A stretch of DNA of 64,000 bases, taken from contig JANPYM010000012.1 in NCBI GenBank assembly GCA_025890175.1, positions 1,246,071 through 1,310,070 of the forward strand, given 5' to 3'. Numbering within the stretch: the first letter of the stretch is position 1; each line of letters begins with the position of its first letter. Shown here piece by piece: positions 47,480 through 60,492 of the stretch. The stretch is from Ciborinia camelliae (lineage: Eukaryota > Ascomycota > Leotiomycetes > Helotiales > Sclerotiniaceae). The translations under genes and the position numbers were made by a program. Below the pieces are notes generated by a model. It was not told the DNA's origin and ran no database searches. It saw only the letters and a list, made by a program, of their open reading frames with translations.

Positions 47480-50400
47480 TCACCTCTCACCCGCAAATCC
47501 CCAAACCTCCATCCCATTCCCAACAATAACGGCTTTCGTCTCATGGCCATCCATCCCCGCACTTCTCGAAATCATCCCCACATCCCCTATATCAGCAACC
47601 GCCGTGAATTCATCCCCCACCAACTCGATATCTACCGGACACACATCTTCTCCTGTCATTCCCATGCCCATTCCACTTGCGGAGTTAATACCAACCCGCC
47701 ATGTTTTAACCCTCTGATCGGTACTTGATGATATTATATACATATACATATACATATCATCATCTATCTCCCCTTCGTCCTCCGGTACAAAAGCAACCCC
47801 GGTAATAGCCGCCGCATGAGCATCTGGTAAAATCATCGTTGTGGGAGATCCGAATTCCGAAGACCCATCATCATCATCATCGGTGTGGGAATGCGAATTA
47901 GAATTGGAATTGGAATCGGATTTGGAATTGGAAATTGGGTAGAGAGTTACACCTAATGCATTATCATCGCCACCCGTCACCACTACTAAATTTGCATTAC
48001 GAGTGCTGCGTGTGTATTTGAAGGAGAGAGATTTAATGGCGTTTTGATGGACTTTGGTATGGGATAGGAGGCGAGGTTCTTGGGGTTCGGTGGTGCGGGG
48101 TTGAGAGACGAGAGGAAGGGATGCGTTCCAGATACATAGATTCCCATCAGTTGCCGCGGTTAAAAATTGGATCTGCGTCTTGGATACGCCGAGATGAATA
48201 ATCTGCGTTAGACATGCAGACGTGTATCTTCCGCTCACCAGTAATTTGAACCTTTGTGTTTTGGAATATACATAGGTGCGGATCGTGGAGTCGGAATATG
48301 CTAGCGTGATGATCATTTCCGATGAAGTACTCTCGGGAACTTCAGAGACGTCGAATGACATTATGCGTAAATCCTGTTCTTCGGTGGGGTCGGGACATGA
48401 TGCTTCGCACATGACTCCTAGACCAAAGCCGGGAATCTCTTGAATGGCCCAGATGTAGAACTCTTCGACGCCTCCGCTGCTGAATAGATAGTTTGAGTTG
48501 TGCCAGTGAAGATGCTGGATTCCTGCGGTGTGTTTTTGGATGACTGCGAGGCACTCGAGGTTGTTGTTCGAATCGTAGCTTTTGTTCTTCTTGTCTTCAT
48601 AGCGCCATATTCTTATATTGGTATCTTCAGCACCGGTGGCTATCATTTGTGGAAAACCTCCTACAGCACAAGCTTTTATTTCTCGTCCATGGCCACCGGG
48701 TTTGATGGTGCGATGCGAGGGTACCTTTTGGGAATGAAGGTATAATTGGGATGCTTTCGTGTATATCAAATGGCCACTGCCGCTTCCTCTAACATCTTTA
48801 AGCGGAGAATATGCGTGAGCTCGATGTGCTCCTCCACAATCAATCCGCATGATTTCGGATTGTTTTGTCTCATTCCAGACGATGAGACTTTTGCTTTTGA
48901 ATCCATATAGGATCAAATCAGAACCTTGAAACCAACAAGCCTCAATCATAGGTCCGAATGGTGGTGCAGCGCGATGGACACATGCAACCTTCGATGTGGC
49001 TTCAGGTTCAGTGTTATCGTAGGAGAAAATGGCATATAATCCGTCTCGGCTGGTGATTGCGAAATAGCTTTTTGTTTGTTGAGATTCGGGATTTGGTACA
49101 GCGACAATGGAAGTGATCGCGTCTTTTTTACCTTGTGGATTCCAGGTACTCAAGGAGTCACTATTGATGTCGTGTACAGCAATTTGGCCTTCTCTAGAAC
49201 CAATGACGAGATGATCGCCACATCTACCAGCACCTGTGACTATAAATTTTGGAGGTAATGATAGAATCATTCTATTTGCAATATATTTTGACCCAGAAGA
49301 TTGCAAATCAAAGGAGAATATTGTCAGTTCTTGGGTTCCCACCAATGTGACCAACAAGTCGACGGATTTATTTTCATTTCTGGAGACAATGAACATATCG
49401 GATGGTTTTCGCTCGACATGGCCTATCTCGATGATTGGTGATCCTGGTTGATACAAGAATATGTTCCCATTGGTACCCGCCAGGAAGCATATTTCCAGTG
49501 CCGAATTCCCCTTTAGAATCGAGTATGACCTGAGATCTTGAGCATTCGATTCAGGGAGAGCGAGTTCTTTGAACGTAACAGAATCTTCGATTGTAGCTTT
49601 AATAATTCTCCCAAATGTTGTTGTTATCAGGAAAGCACCCTCAGATACGAAGGCATAACGATTGAAAGCATCTTTGGGTGCCTTCTTTTTTGATACCATG
49701 ACATCTTGCTCCAATTCCTTTTTAGAGCAAGACTCTGCGGAAGCAAGAGATTTGAACACCTCCTCAAGCTCAAAGGCTACCGAGAAAAACGAACCTTCAA
49801 CGGAATTATCTATCGCAAGGGTTTCAGTAATGATGTTACTTGACGGTTCAACAGAAGTTGGATCTGGTTTTCTCTCCTCGTCGAATGAATACGTTGTTAT
49901 CTTTCCATCTGCTCCACCGGTGGCAAGGAAGCTCCGATTGTTTTCTATCTGGGTGACAGCCGCTGACCAAATATGCTTCCCAGTATGGAAGGCGAATGTT
50001 TTAACATGTGTCAGCTTAGCAGGAGTATTCGAGCTAAGTTTGGAAACATCAAGTCCTAGAATGCCGGCAGTTTTGCTCATATTCTGAAGTTCACTGCCAA
50101 GTTCTAGTGCCCATTGTTGGGCCGTGGAATCTTCCCCGAAAGAGAGAATGGTAAATGGTGAATTGCCAAACCTTGATACATCAGTGTAGTGGAATTTTAC
50201 ACCCCAAATACGAGATGCATGAGCCATGGTTACAGCGATACATCTATTGAAACCATTAGAGTCATGCTGGGGCTCAGTAGTCTCCCCAAAACCTGTCTCT
50301 CGTGGCAGCAAGTCGGCAGCCAATTTCATAGCATCTACATCATTCTGTGAACCATCTTCAAGGTTCCATATACGTATCGTACGATCGTCGCTACAACTTG

Positions 50401-51167
50401 CTAGCAACCGAGTGGTCGTTCCATCATCACCTATGATCAGTGGTGATATATCGACACCAAAAATCGATCCCTCGTGACCAGTGAATACAAAGAGAGCCTC
50501 GTTGCGGAATGCACAGCTATCTTCAGTAGCAACGCATTTCCAAACAATAATCTCACCAAAGATAGTTCCTGCTGCTACTATGACGGTATCTTGGTTTTCG
50601 CAAACGAGACAGGCAGAATACAACATGGACCTGGAAGAAGGTTGTAATTGACGCAACCTGATTGATCCATCTTTTTTGGCTAGAGTTGCTTGGAGCATTG
50701 CATTATGAGCAGTGACCATAACACATCCTTCCTTCTCCCACGGACAAAATCCAACACTAAGAACCCAATCACTGACGGATGTTGCTGTCTCTGTGATACT
50801 AACCACATGTTGAGATATGATTTTATCAATTTGCGATCTACAAATCAAGGTCAAACAAGATCCACCCCATATGACTACCTGTAGAGTGTCATCAACATCA
50901 TTGTCTAATTCTCTAATGATGATACCGTGAATGGCCTGTGAGTCAAAGACTCGACATTGACCGATCAGTCTCGAAGTTTCGGCATCGTATATCTTCAGAA
51001 ACGGGCCTTCAGCCGCAAGAATCAATAACGTTCCAGAAAAATCACGGTAAAACTCCAATGCCAGAATTGGGCTCAACGAGTGATTATGCTAAAATGAAGC
51101 AGGTAAGCCAAGATCCGTGTTGGAAGTTTGATATATCGGGACCGTTGCTGACCTTGAAAGAAGACAT
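47480..51167 (-). CDS. WDR6/Trm734-like WD-repeat protein
   Basis: Two exons: a short 51167-51153 (MSSFK) and 51088-47480, giving 1207 residues. The intron begins GTCAGC and ends TTTTAG; joining at HNHSLSPILALEFY makes a plausible WDR6-type N terminus. Many WD-like repeats are visible (for example VFTGHEGSIFGVDIS..LLASCSDDRTIRIWNLEDG and HGREIKACAVGGFPQMIATGAEDTNIRIWRYED). WDR6 (yeast Trm734/Rtt10) partners with the Trm7-type methyltransferase that 2'-O-methylates position 34 of certain tRNAs. The C-terminal region has a Ser/Asn/Asp low-complexity insert. The assignment rests on length, repeat layout and N-terminal pattern. Confidence 0.82.
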
Positions 51168-51869
51168 TGGTATGTATAAATATTGTTGCTCAAAATCTGC
51201 ATTTTTTGGGGAAGTTTTTCAAAGATCAGGAGCACTTCAGGCACAATAACATGGTTGTCGTGATCTGATGGCGTCTTAATTTTCATTTGTGGATGGCGAG
51301 CGAAGTTTACGGAAGCCCAAATTTTCATCACCGCCTTCGTGGCAGAAATTCTTAAATAACGACCTTTCATTGGCTGGCGCTAAGGCGGTGAATAACCTCA
51401 TTGAATTTTCAAGGTGTGAGCTCCCGGTGAGCTCCCGGTGAGCCCCTAAGGATATGTATTCAATTCTCCAAAGCTCAAAATTCGAATTCGATCCTACCAG
51501 TATTTGAGTTATTGATGTCAACAAAAATTCAATTAAGAACCTGTGGTTATCCGAATATATGCATACACCCTTATGAGTTCTTTCACAACAAAGTCATATT
51601 TAGATCTCATCATTGAAGTTTAACATTAATTATATATACATATCAACGCATTCCATATTCAAATTATTACCCGAGACAGTGAGGAAACACATCAGAAAGA
51701 GAGGAAATTAAGCGAAGGTATCTTTGTCCGTACCACATCTGAATCTTATCCAGGTATCTTCGCTGTTCGACTCATGATTTTGTTGCTCAACCAAAATATC
51801 AGATTCTTCTGTTTTCCAACACTCACTTCCAAGGTATTATGTCTGTTCTATCTGTTCCTACGTCAACAC
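51168..51869. other. Intergenic, no gene seen
   Basis: Upstream of the WDR6-like gene and downstream of phytochrome. A short tandem GTGAGCTCCCG repeat lies at about 51416-51440. Confidence 0.4.
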
Positions 51870-54800
51870 TCAGATAGACTTCAATTTAAACCAGCCCCCG
51901 TTCTGCCACACCACATTCTCATTCCCATACAACAATTTCTCCCTTTTCCCATCATCCTCCACGCTCGCTAACATCTCCTCCAACTTCTTAAAATTTATGG
52001 GCTTGAGAATCCATCCATCGAATCCCCGCCCTATATATTCATCTCTTCTTTGTTCCTCCAAGCTGGCCGAAACAGCTATTACTGGTAAACGGCCATAGAC
52101 ACCCGCGCGCCTGGAGACTGGTGGATTGGTCTCTTTCTCGAAGGCACGGATCATGCATGTGGACTCAAATCCATTGGCTATTGGCATCTGTAGAATATTT
52201 AGTCAAGTTGTGGGGTATCTTGAACGGGTTTCTATTATTGAAGAGCGGGTAATGTAAATACCTGTATATCCATCAAAACGATATCAAATCCATCCGGAGC
52301 AGCTTTCACAGCATCTGCACAAGTCTGCCCATTAATTTTAACAGTCACCACATGACCTCCTTTCCTTAACCGTTCTTCCAAGAGGCGACTGTTAAGTGGA
52401 TTATCTTCAGCGACTAGGACATTGAGGTTGCGTATTTCGGGTTGAGGGGGAAGTTCCATGATGGGGAAAGGATATTGAAGTTGGTAATCGGGATTTGTGG
52501 TCACGGATTTGGCGGAGAGTGATGGTTCAAAAGCCGAGGTACTGGGTGCTGATTCGGGTGTCTCAAGTATCTCTGTATTGAAGATGGAGCCGGGCTCTCT
52601 AAGTGGAGTTGGAGGAGGTGCGAGTGATTTTCCGGGTGTGTCGCATTTTCCGCCGTTCTCAGAATTAGGACTCTCAAGACTGGTTGGCGGGTTTAAAGTA
52701 TATTCACGTGAGGTTCTTGTATGGAATGAATGCCCTTCCTCAGACTTGCGGAATGGTATGGATACAGTAACAGTAGTTCCGTGTCCTGGTTCCGTATTTA
52801 TAACTATTTTGCCATCGTTGAGCCTAACAAACCTTGCTGCTACTGCTAAACCTAGGCCAATGGATGACTTGTCCCCATCGAGAAGTGGTGATTCGTCCAC
52901 ATCGTGGTCCTCGTCAAGAACTTTCTCAAAATCTTGGAATATGCCATCAAGTTCAGGTCTATAAAGATGAGGATTAGTTTTTTATCATAAAGGAAGCAAA
53001 TTAGGTTATTGTTTAAATACGTTAGACCACCCAAAAGCATTCCAAGTACTACTTGGAGTTATTTGAAGAAAACAAAATCACAAAAGCTTACTCCGTGAAT
53101 CCAGAACCATTGTCTGTGAAAAACATTTCAACTCGAGTCCTCGCTTCATCAGACTCAACATTCTTCAACCCAACAACCACATCACCAGCAGTCGAATGTT
53201 TGACAGTGTTTGATAGTAAGTTTGAGATGGTTTGTCTTAAACGCACACCATCACATTTTACCATCGGTGGAACGTTGGAGCTTTCGTCAAATTTGATGTG
53301 TAACCTCTTCTTTTGACATTCATCATCAAAATCTTCAATGACATCGTTCATCATTTCTGACAAAACAACATTATCGTGAGACATTTCCGGATCTTCCCCT
53401 TCTGCCTCTGTCAAATTCAAAAGATCGTTCACAACAAAAATTAAGGACCTTGATGCGCCTAGGGATTTCTCTAGGTGCAGACGGGCTTTGTCGTCGAGAA
53501 CTTCTTCAAGCGCTATTTCGAGATAACCAATGATTGCGTTTAACGGATTTCGAACTTTTAGACATCAGTGGCCATCGAAGCATTCGGATTGTTAATTACG
53601 TACCTTCAGCTCCGGCTTGTCGTATCAACAATCGAGTCATACGGTTCTGCTGCACAATAGCCTCCTTTTGTCGCCAAACTTCAATAAATCTTCCGTACAA
53701 CGCACTCAAAACACCTGCTGACTCGACTACAGAATCCTGAATCAGAATAAATCGATCAAAACTGGGATAAACCAACCTTGCTCCCGCGTCCATTCTCGAC
53801 TAGTACCTATTACATGCTCGCTCCATCTCTTGAAACTCGCTCTTGGTTCAAGGTACCTTGTACCAGGTTTATAGACCTTCTCGTTTGGATTACCGGCCCA
53901 TTTCACTTCTTTTAGCTGTCCTTTTCGGAAGAACACCAAGAAGTCAGATCCTGACAGGGCTAGTGGAATGACAAGAAATCCAGAAATCGAAACGAAACGA
54001 GAAGGAAACATGATATCAGTGCAGTCCGCGGAAATGTTTTGAGTATGAAAAACGGATGTATGGGACTTCCTGCGGATATATTGAAGTAAAGAAATACATT
54101 CGTTATAAGCAAACAAACGACCGATTGTTCTTGCTTCGTCCTTGATGGCCAGAAAACCAAAGTCTGCTTCAAACATTTGCAACAGATCTCTTGATGAAGC
54201 AGCAACATATTGTGATGGTGAGACCCTAGGAGGAGCTTTGCCTAGGTGTCGTCGCGCTTGTATCCGAGAAAGGTAGAGTAGCTTTTCAATATTGTTACTT
54301 GTACAATCACCTAAACTTCGGCAGAGCTCCCTCATTGGAAATGAAACCCTTTTCCCTTCCAGACCATAATCATGGCAAGATATCAAGCCCCACAATCGTC
54401 CCTCTACAATCAAGGAGATCGAAAATGATGCCCGCACACCCATGTTTGTCAGATATTTGATATGAACGGGTGACATAGCCCTCAAATATGCCGATGAAAG
54501 GTTGAGACTTTTGGGATTATGCTGCTTGGTTGAAGACATAAGTCTGGCCGTCTTTGCCTTTCGATCATAGAGAAGTCGTATCTTGTTGAGTTTATAGAGC
54601 TCCCGAGCTTGTATCGGGATGTCGGTATTCGGGAATTTCAGACCGCGATAGAGGTCTAGCGATGCTCTCTCATCAATATACTCTGCTCTAACCAAGCCTG
54701 CGTCCACTTCATCAAACTGGTAAGCCATAACCCTGTGGAATCCGGTCAGATCAAAAACGAGACCAACGACGATGTCTAGTAGAGATGCTATCGAGGTGGC

Positions 54801-55817
54801 TGAATTAAGCTGCTCCTGAACCTCACAGCCAAGATGAAACATTTCCATCTCGCCGAGTCTGTTCTTTGCCCTCTGTATTGTACGAAGAGGCTCACTATAT
54901 TTCGTAGTTGATATGCTTCGCTCCTCCTCTGTAGCTTGATTGTCAATAACGTTGACGGATTCTCCAGGCAAGTTTGAATCTTCCGGAGGAATGTCGGTTA
55001 GTAAATCATTTTTTGACTCGAACTCGCATATAAATAAGCCCGCATCCTCACGAAAATGTAAAGCACAATACATAGGAGTATGTGGAGTTGTTTCAAGCAT
55101 CATTGTGAAGATATCTGGATATGCTTTAAGGCTTTCTTTTTGATGCCACAGTTTTCTGGCTTCAATTCGGGCTTTGAAGTCTGATTTGTACACTGGGCTG
55201 AGCAGTTGGGTGAAGCAAGAGAGCCCAAACAGATCATCAGGTCCACATCCAATGATACTTTCGGAGTTTTCACTTGCAATTCGGACCAAGAACTGACCAT
55301 CTCCTTGCTCTTCGAGAGCTACCAATGCTCCGAAACTTTGGATAGATCCCGGGATTTGAATGGGCTCATCCTCGCAACGAAGGACCTTCTCATAAATGAC
55401 ATGCTTGGCAGTAGATTGATTGTCAGAAAGCAAGTGATGGGTCGAACTTGTTATAAAAGTGCGTTCGGATGGTGATGATGGCCGACAAGATTCAGCCAAA
55501 ACGACTTTTGGGGCCTTTGTCTCAATGGTACCGTCATTCTCGGATACGACGGCCGGCACAATTGTAGAAATTGTGATATCTGATACATTCTGATCTTCCA
55601 TAACATTGGGGCAACTAGATTTTGGAGCACGAGCTTATTCATTAGTTAGCACTGTTGACCAAGTCTTCAAGAATTAACCTGTACCTGGCTCCGTTTCAAT
55701 GCGGATTGGAAACACCCTCTCAATTCGCATTGCTCCATCTGCATTCTTTTGATTATTTTCGATGTTGTCAAGACTTCTCGAGACGCTCGTAGTTGAAGGC
55801 GCAAGTTGTTGTGCCAT
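51870..55817 (-). CDS. Fungal phytochrome-type hybrid histidine kinase with degenerate H-box
   Basis: Six exons: 55817-55685, 55633-53777, 53726-53604, 53554-53092, 52958-52262 and 52187-51870, giving 1196 residues. Order: PAS with biliverdin-linking Cys131 in CEDEPIQIPGS; GAF with FPNTDIPIQARELY and SPVHIKYLTNMGV; PHY tongue with VKWAGNP and PRASF; kinase; C-terminal receiver with LMDIQMP (phospho-acceptor Asp1089) and GWILKPI. The photosensory part looks fully functional for red/far-red sensing. In the kinase, the ATPase boxes are present (NLLSNTVKHS, TDNGSGF, SSIGLGLAVA), but the H-box reads GAEVRNPLNAI: the histidine expected before EVR is Ala703. The flanking introns (50 and 49 bp) are well fixed by frame, so the change is not a splicing artefact. 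Autophosphorylation at the usual site should be lost. It may act as a partner or in a kinase-independent way. Confidence 0.9.
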
Positions 55818-57232
55818 GTTTAACTAATTTGACATCGGTACTAAAGAAAGGGCGCGCCTGATACAATTGCGGAGATACATATGCTTCCAAAACTATGGAG
55901 TATTCTGTAGTAATGATATGGCAATTTAGGATGACCGCGGATATCCTTTCTCTATAACTGATATGGTCGCACAATCGTCGTCAGGGTTGGCGGAACCGTC
56001 CCGGCACCCAACATGGTTTGGCGGTCTTTTATTTCCAATATCATATATTGACTACCATACTAACGAGCCATGAGAGAACTTCTAAGACTTGAAAATTCAA
56101 ATCAATCGACGATCATGCCGGGGATAAGTCATTCTCGCAAGGTTCGATTCGAGTAAGAGGAAAAAGAATACAAATAAAAGACCCATAAGAGTGCACGTTG
56201 GCGGATAGGTGAATCACGGTATATTGCTAAATTTCCAAGGCGGCAACATTAAGGACCGTGTTTGGTCACCAAAGATGACACTCATCTTCTGTGAAGAATT
56301 GCTAAAAAGCCACTCTGCTTATTCTGCTAATTCTAAACACGCCAAATGCCTTGGGGTGTAACTCGATGACATCCGGTACGTGAAACAAATTCGTGTATCC
56401 CATGCTTACCTTCACCAAACGGTCCACTTTGACCTTTTGCTTTTGTACGCACGCTTATATTCTCAGAAAAGGGCAACACGAAGCTTCAAAAAGATATTGA
56501 CAATCTGGCAGCCAGATATTGGCAAATTGCTAATTTGGAAAGGTTTCAAATGTCGGAGTGAGCTTCATGAGGATATATCCATGTTTTTGTGGAAAAGACA
56601 CTCAAATTGAGGTATTGGAAGTAGGCATGCCCGGTGGTATGAACAATGTGAAAAAATGTGAAAGAGATGTAACCAACCAAATTTGGTCGGCACCTGCCTG
56701 CAGCACTCATTGATGCCTGAGGCATTAAAGAACATCACCTGCACCGGAGACGGAGCTACCTAGAGCCGAGGCCGGTTGTATGATGGACCCCTTACTTACA
56801 TCTATAATTACAAACTGATTGGTCCCTCGGAGCATACTTAGGTACTTAAGGTTCATTCTTTAAATTGAAGCTATTCCCATATTTCAATCATCCTTTCTAA
56901 GTTTTGAACTTGCCGAAGTCTCTCATTCACTGCCCAGTTATACGTAGTGCCATCAATATACCGGTACACCAATGCATTTCTCGTCACTTTTTATTTTGCA
57001 GCAATGCAAGTGTACCAATGGAGTATATGATTGCCTTGCCCCGCATCAAAATAGTGTTTCCACTCTTGAAGGCGACGCCAAACTTCACGCCATGACTTCA
57101 CACCATGAGGGGCAATGAGGGGCAAATTCTCTCAAATTCTTCTCCTCTGTGAGTTTATAAAATCCCAGATATCCGCAGATATCGAGGAATTTCAGCACTC
57201 ATCAGTAAAGTTACAACTCTCTTACGCCGAAC
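55818..57232. promoter_or_regulatory. Divergent promoter between phytochrome and FluG-like gene
   Basis: 1.4 kb. Non-coding as far as I can see; one short frame near 56380-56610 has no domain. It contains CTTAGGTACTTAAGG near 56836. No light-response element can be assigned by eye. Confidence 0.4.
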
Positions 57233-60135
57233 ATGGAGCGACTTATTAATGCCATTCGTACAACTCCTCTAATTGACAATCACGCCCATCCATTGCTTAT
57301 TCCTTCGGCTAAGACAAATTATCCCCTACTAGGCATTACTACCGAGGCGAATGGAGATGCTTTGAAAGCTACCCCTTCATCATTGGCACACATTCGAGCT
57401 ACAAATCAACTTGCTAACATTCTCGGCTGTCCACCAAAATGGGGTGATGTTTTGAAAGCCATCGCAAAAGAAAATCAGAAACCTGGAGATGTTTGGACAA
57501 AACAATGCCTTGAAGGAATCGAAACAATTCTTCTCGATGACGGCTTGAATGCTGACAATGAAGTCTTCAAATATTCTTGGCATGACAAATTGACAAGTAG
57601 TAAGTATCTTCAAGTTTCCCCGCACTCGTATAAAAGTTGTGTTACCTCGACACGGTACATCTCTGCCCGTTTAAGGCTTGACTAATCTTGGCCGTCATAG
57701 GTAAGTGTAAGAGAATAGTAAGAATAGAAACACTTGCAGCTGAAATAGTGAATCGCAATCTCGATATATTTGCTGTTTCTGAAGATAGGTTCTTTTCCTC
57801 GGTCTTGGAGGGTCTCCAGAAAGCGATCAATGATGCTCTCTCTGACCCTGATGTTGTCGGCTTTAAATCAATCATATGTTATAGGACAGGGCTTGATATT
57901 TCTGGGGCTTGTCCGTTGGAGGAGGTGAAATTGTCCTTGCTGCGATGTATCTGGAAACAGAAGGTCGAAGGCCATACTCGTCTCAAAAGGTTAGATGGTC
58001 AACTCCTGAACTCCTGGATTGTTCACATGGCAGCCGGACTTATCCAAAAGTGCAGAACAGCCCATAAGAAGCCAATTCAGTTCCACACTGGCTTGGGGGA
58101 TAACGACCTCATGCTTAAAAGTTCTTCGCCGTCCCATCTACAAGGCTTCATTCGAGAGTATCCAGACGTTCCAATCGTTTTACTTCATGCGGGTTATCCA
58201 TGGACAAAGGAAACTGGATATTTAGCTACCGTATACTCCAATGTCTATGCTGATATCGGTGAGGTATTTCCTTGTGTAAGCCAAGGTGGCCAAGAGACTG
58301 TTATTCGAGAGCTCTTAGAGCTTTGCCCTACAGAAAAGATCGTGTGGAGCACAGATGGCCATTGGTTTCCAGAAACGTATTTACTCGCGAAGATCCAATC
58401 TCGCGAAGCTTTTGAGAAGGTAAGGTTTTCTTCTGCCACTCAACAACACAATAAATCCGATGATACTCACGGTTTTCAGGTACTCGTGGAATATGTCGAT
58501 AGAAAGGCATTGACTATCACGCAAGCCGTTAAAGTCGTTGAAGATGTGTTCTTTAACACATCTAATGGACTTTATGACCTCCAATTGAGGCTCAAGCCAA
58601 TTGAAACACAGTTTGTTGAACAATTTACCAATGGCGGGAACGGAGCTTCAACTATGAATGGGATCAACGGCACCAGCAAATTCAACTACGCCAACAACAC
58701 CAATGGAACCGATGGGACCAATGGGTTCAATGGGATCAACGGGACCAATGGGATCAAGGGAATTAGTGGTCCAGAGGTTTCGAACCATCCATCAGACCTC
58801 GACATCTTTGAATCATTCATGGCAAAACACCCGGAAATTAAGTTTTTGCGTGTACAATTTATCGATTATTGCTCCATCACTCGCTTACGAATTTTACCCA
58901 TGAAATATGTCTATAAACTCGTTTGCGACAAGAAGGTTGATGTGTCTATTGGAATAACCAACAGCTGCTTAACTCTCATGGCAAATAGCCATAATATAGA
59001 TTCAGTCTCTCCAAGAGGCGTATGTAGGCTTCTACACGCCATTCCCTCTTCAATGCGCCCCGGACCTTGTTATGGATACGCTTCAGCCCAAGGAGAACTC
59101 CGCAACTCCGACAACTCATCACTAGATGTATGCCCCAGAACCACCCTTCGAAGCATCGTTGAGAAAGCAAAGACTCACGGTCTGGATTTTCTCCTTGGCT
59201 TCGAGATTGAAGTTGTGTTCATGGAAGGCACACTTAAAAAAGACGACAATACACTCACTTTCAGTCCTCTTCCGGGTACGGACTCTCATTGTTGGGGGGG
59301 TAGTAATGCCCTCACCCATACTGTAATTGATGTGATGGGTGAGATTGTGGATACACTTTCCGATGCTGGTGTGGATATTGAACAATGGCACCCAGAGGGA
59401 GCTACTGGCCAGTTTGAATTTATCTTACCTGCATATGCACCCCTCGAGGCTGCAGACATACTCTTACAAACTCGCGAGATCATCACCACAGTTGCACGAA
59501 ATTATGGATGGCGCGCCACGTTACACCCCAAGCCTCTTCCAGAAAACCTCGGCACGGGAGCACATGTTCACATCTCGATACCTACTCAAGAAGGCGAAAA
59601 AGAAGAAACGTATTGCCATTTCTATGCTGGAATATTGAAACACCTTCGATCAATTACTGCTTTTACTTACAGTAATCCTGCCAGCTACGACCGTATGTCT
59701 GCAGTTGGTTGCTGGGCTGGAAGTACATGGGTGACTTGGGGTACACAAAATCGAGAAACGGCGCTACGAAAGATCGTCGGATCGCACTGGGAAATCAGAT
59801 GCCTGGATGGCCTTGCTAACATCTATTTGGCCTTAGCAGCTATGATTGGGGCTGGTGTAGAAGGCGTGATCTCAAAAGAAAAGATGACATTGCTTGATTG
59901 CGATGTGAATCCGGCTAAGTTGAGCCAGGCAGACAGAGATGACTACAACATCAAAGAGATGCTGCCGTGTACTTTGGAGGAGGCACTTGCCGCTCTCAAA
60001 ATCGACCAAGGCATGCATAAGATACTTGGCGAGGCAGTAGTGGATACATATATTGCAATGAAACGGGGTGAGTTGGAGCTTCTGAAGTCTTTGAACGATG
60101 AGCAGAGGAGAAATTGGATAATCGAGAGGTACTAG
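57233..60135 (+). CDS. FluG-like protein: amidohydrolase fused to glutamine synthetase domain
   Basis: Three exons: 57233-57599, 57701-58419 and 58480-60135, giving 913 residues. The first intron (57600-57700) has GTAAGT and TTGACTAAT. The second (58420-58479, GTAAGG..TTTTCAG) is exactly 60 nt and stop-free, so retention would add 20 residues; family alignment favours removal. The N-terminal ~400 residues are amidohydrolase-like (LIDNHAHPLL, VLLHAGYPWT, IVWSTDGHW). The C-terminal ~450 are glutamine-synthetase-like (FLLGFEIEVVF, GTGAHVHIS, GSHWEIRCLDG). They are joined by an Asn-Gly-Thr repeat linker (about residues 443-475). In Aspergillus, FluG is needed for the extracellular signal that starts conidiation; whether this one does so is inference. 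Confidence 0.87.
58650..58765 (+). repeat. In-frame ACCAATGGGATCAA-type minisatellite in the FluG-like linker
   Basis: Imperfect 9- and 15-nt units encoding NGT/NGI/NGF repeats between the two enzyme domains. Multiples of three keep the frame, so its length can vary without harm. Confidence 0.8.
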
Positions 60136-60492
60136 GGGTGAAAAATAGTCCCCTGATGGAATGCTGAGCTTAAGTGAAGGAACCGCGTCTGTTATTTCCC
60201 CGGCTATTTGGACACAGCTGCAAATTGATTCAATGAGGGTTGAAAACACTCTAAAAAAGTTATTGTATTCCCAGGCTTTGTTTTTTTGTATTGAAGGATC
60301 GCGAAGGCGAAGTATGTTTCTAGGACCACAAATAAGTTATCCCTTATGAACTTTGTAATCAAAATTCGGAGTCTTTATCTCCTAAGTCGTGATTGAACTA
60401 CCACTTTGGGCGAGACAAGTATTTCTTTTATACACTTGAACTCCCACAAATTATAACCGTAGTATTTTTACACATTTCTTAACCATCATCAC
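60136..60492. other. Intergenic between convergent genes
   Basis: 3' flanks only; nothing recognised. Confidence 0.4.

Noticed and set aside
56135..56155. GGTTCGATTC as a tRNA B-box
   Set aside because: No A-box and no cloverleaf can be drawn around it.
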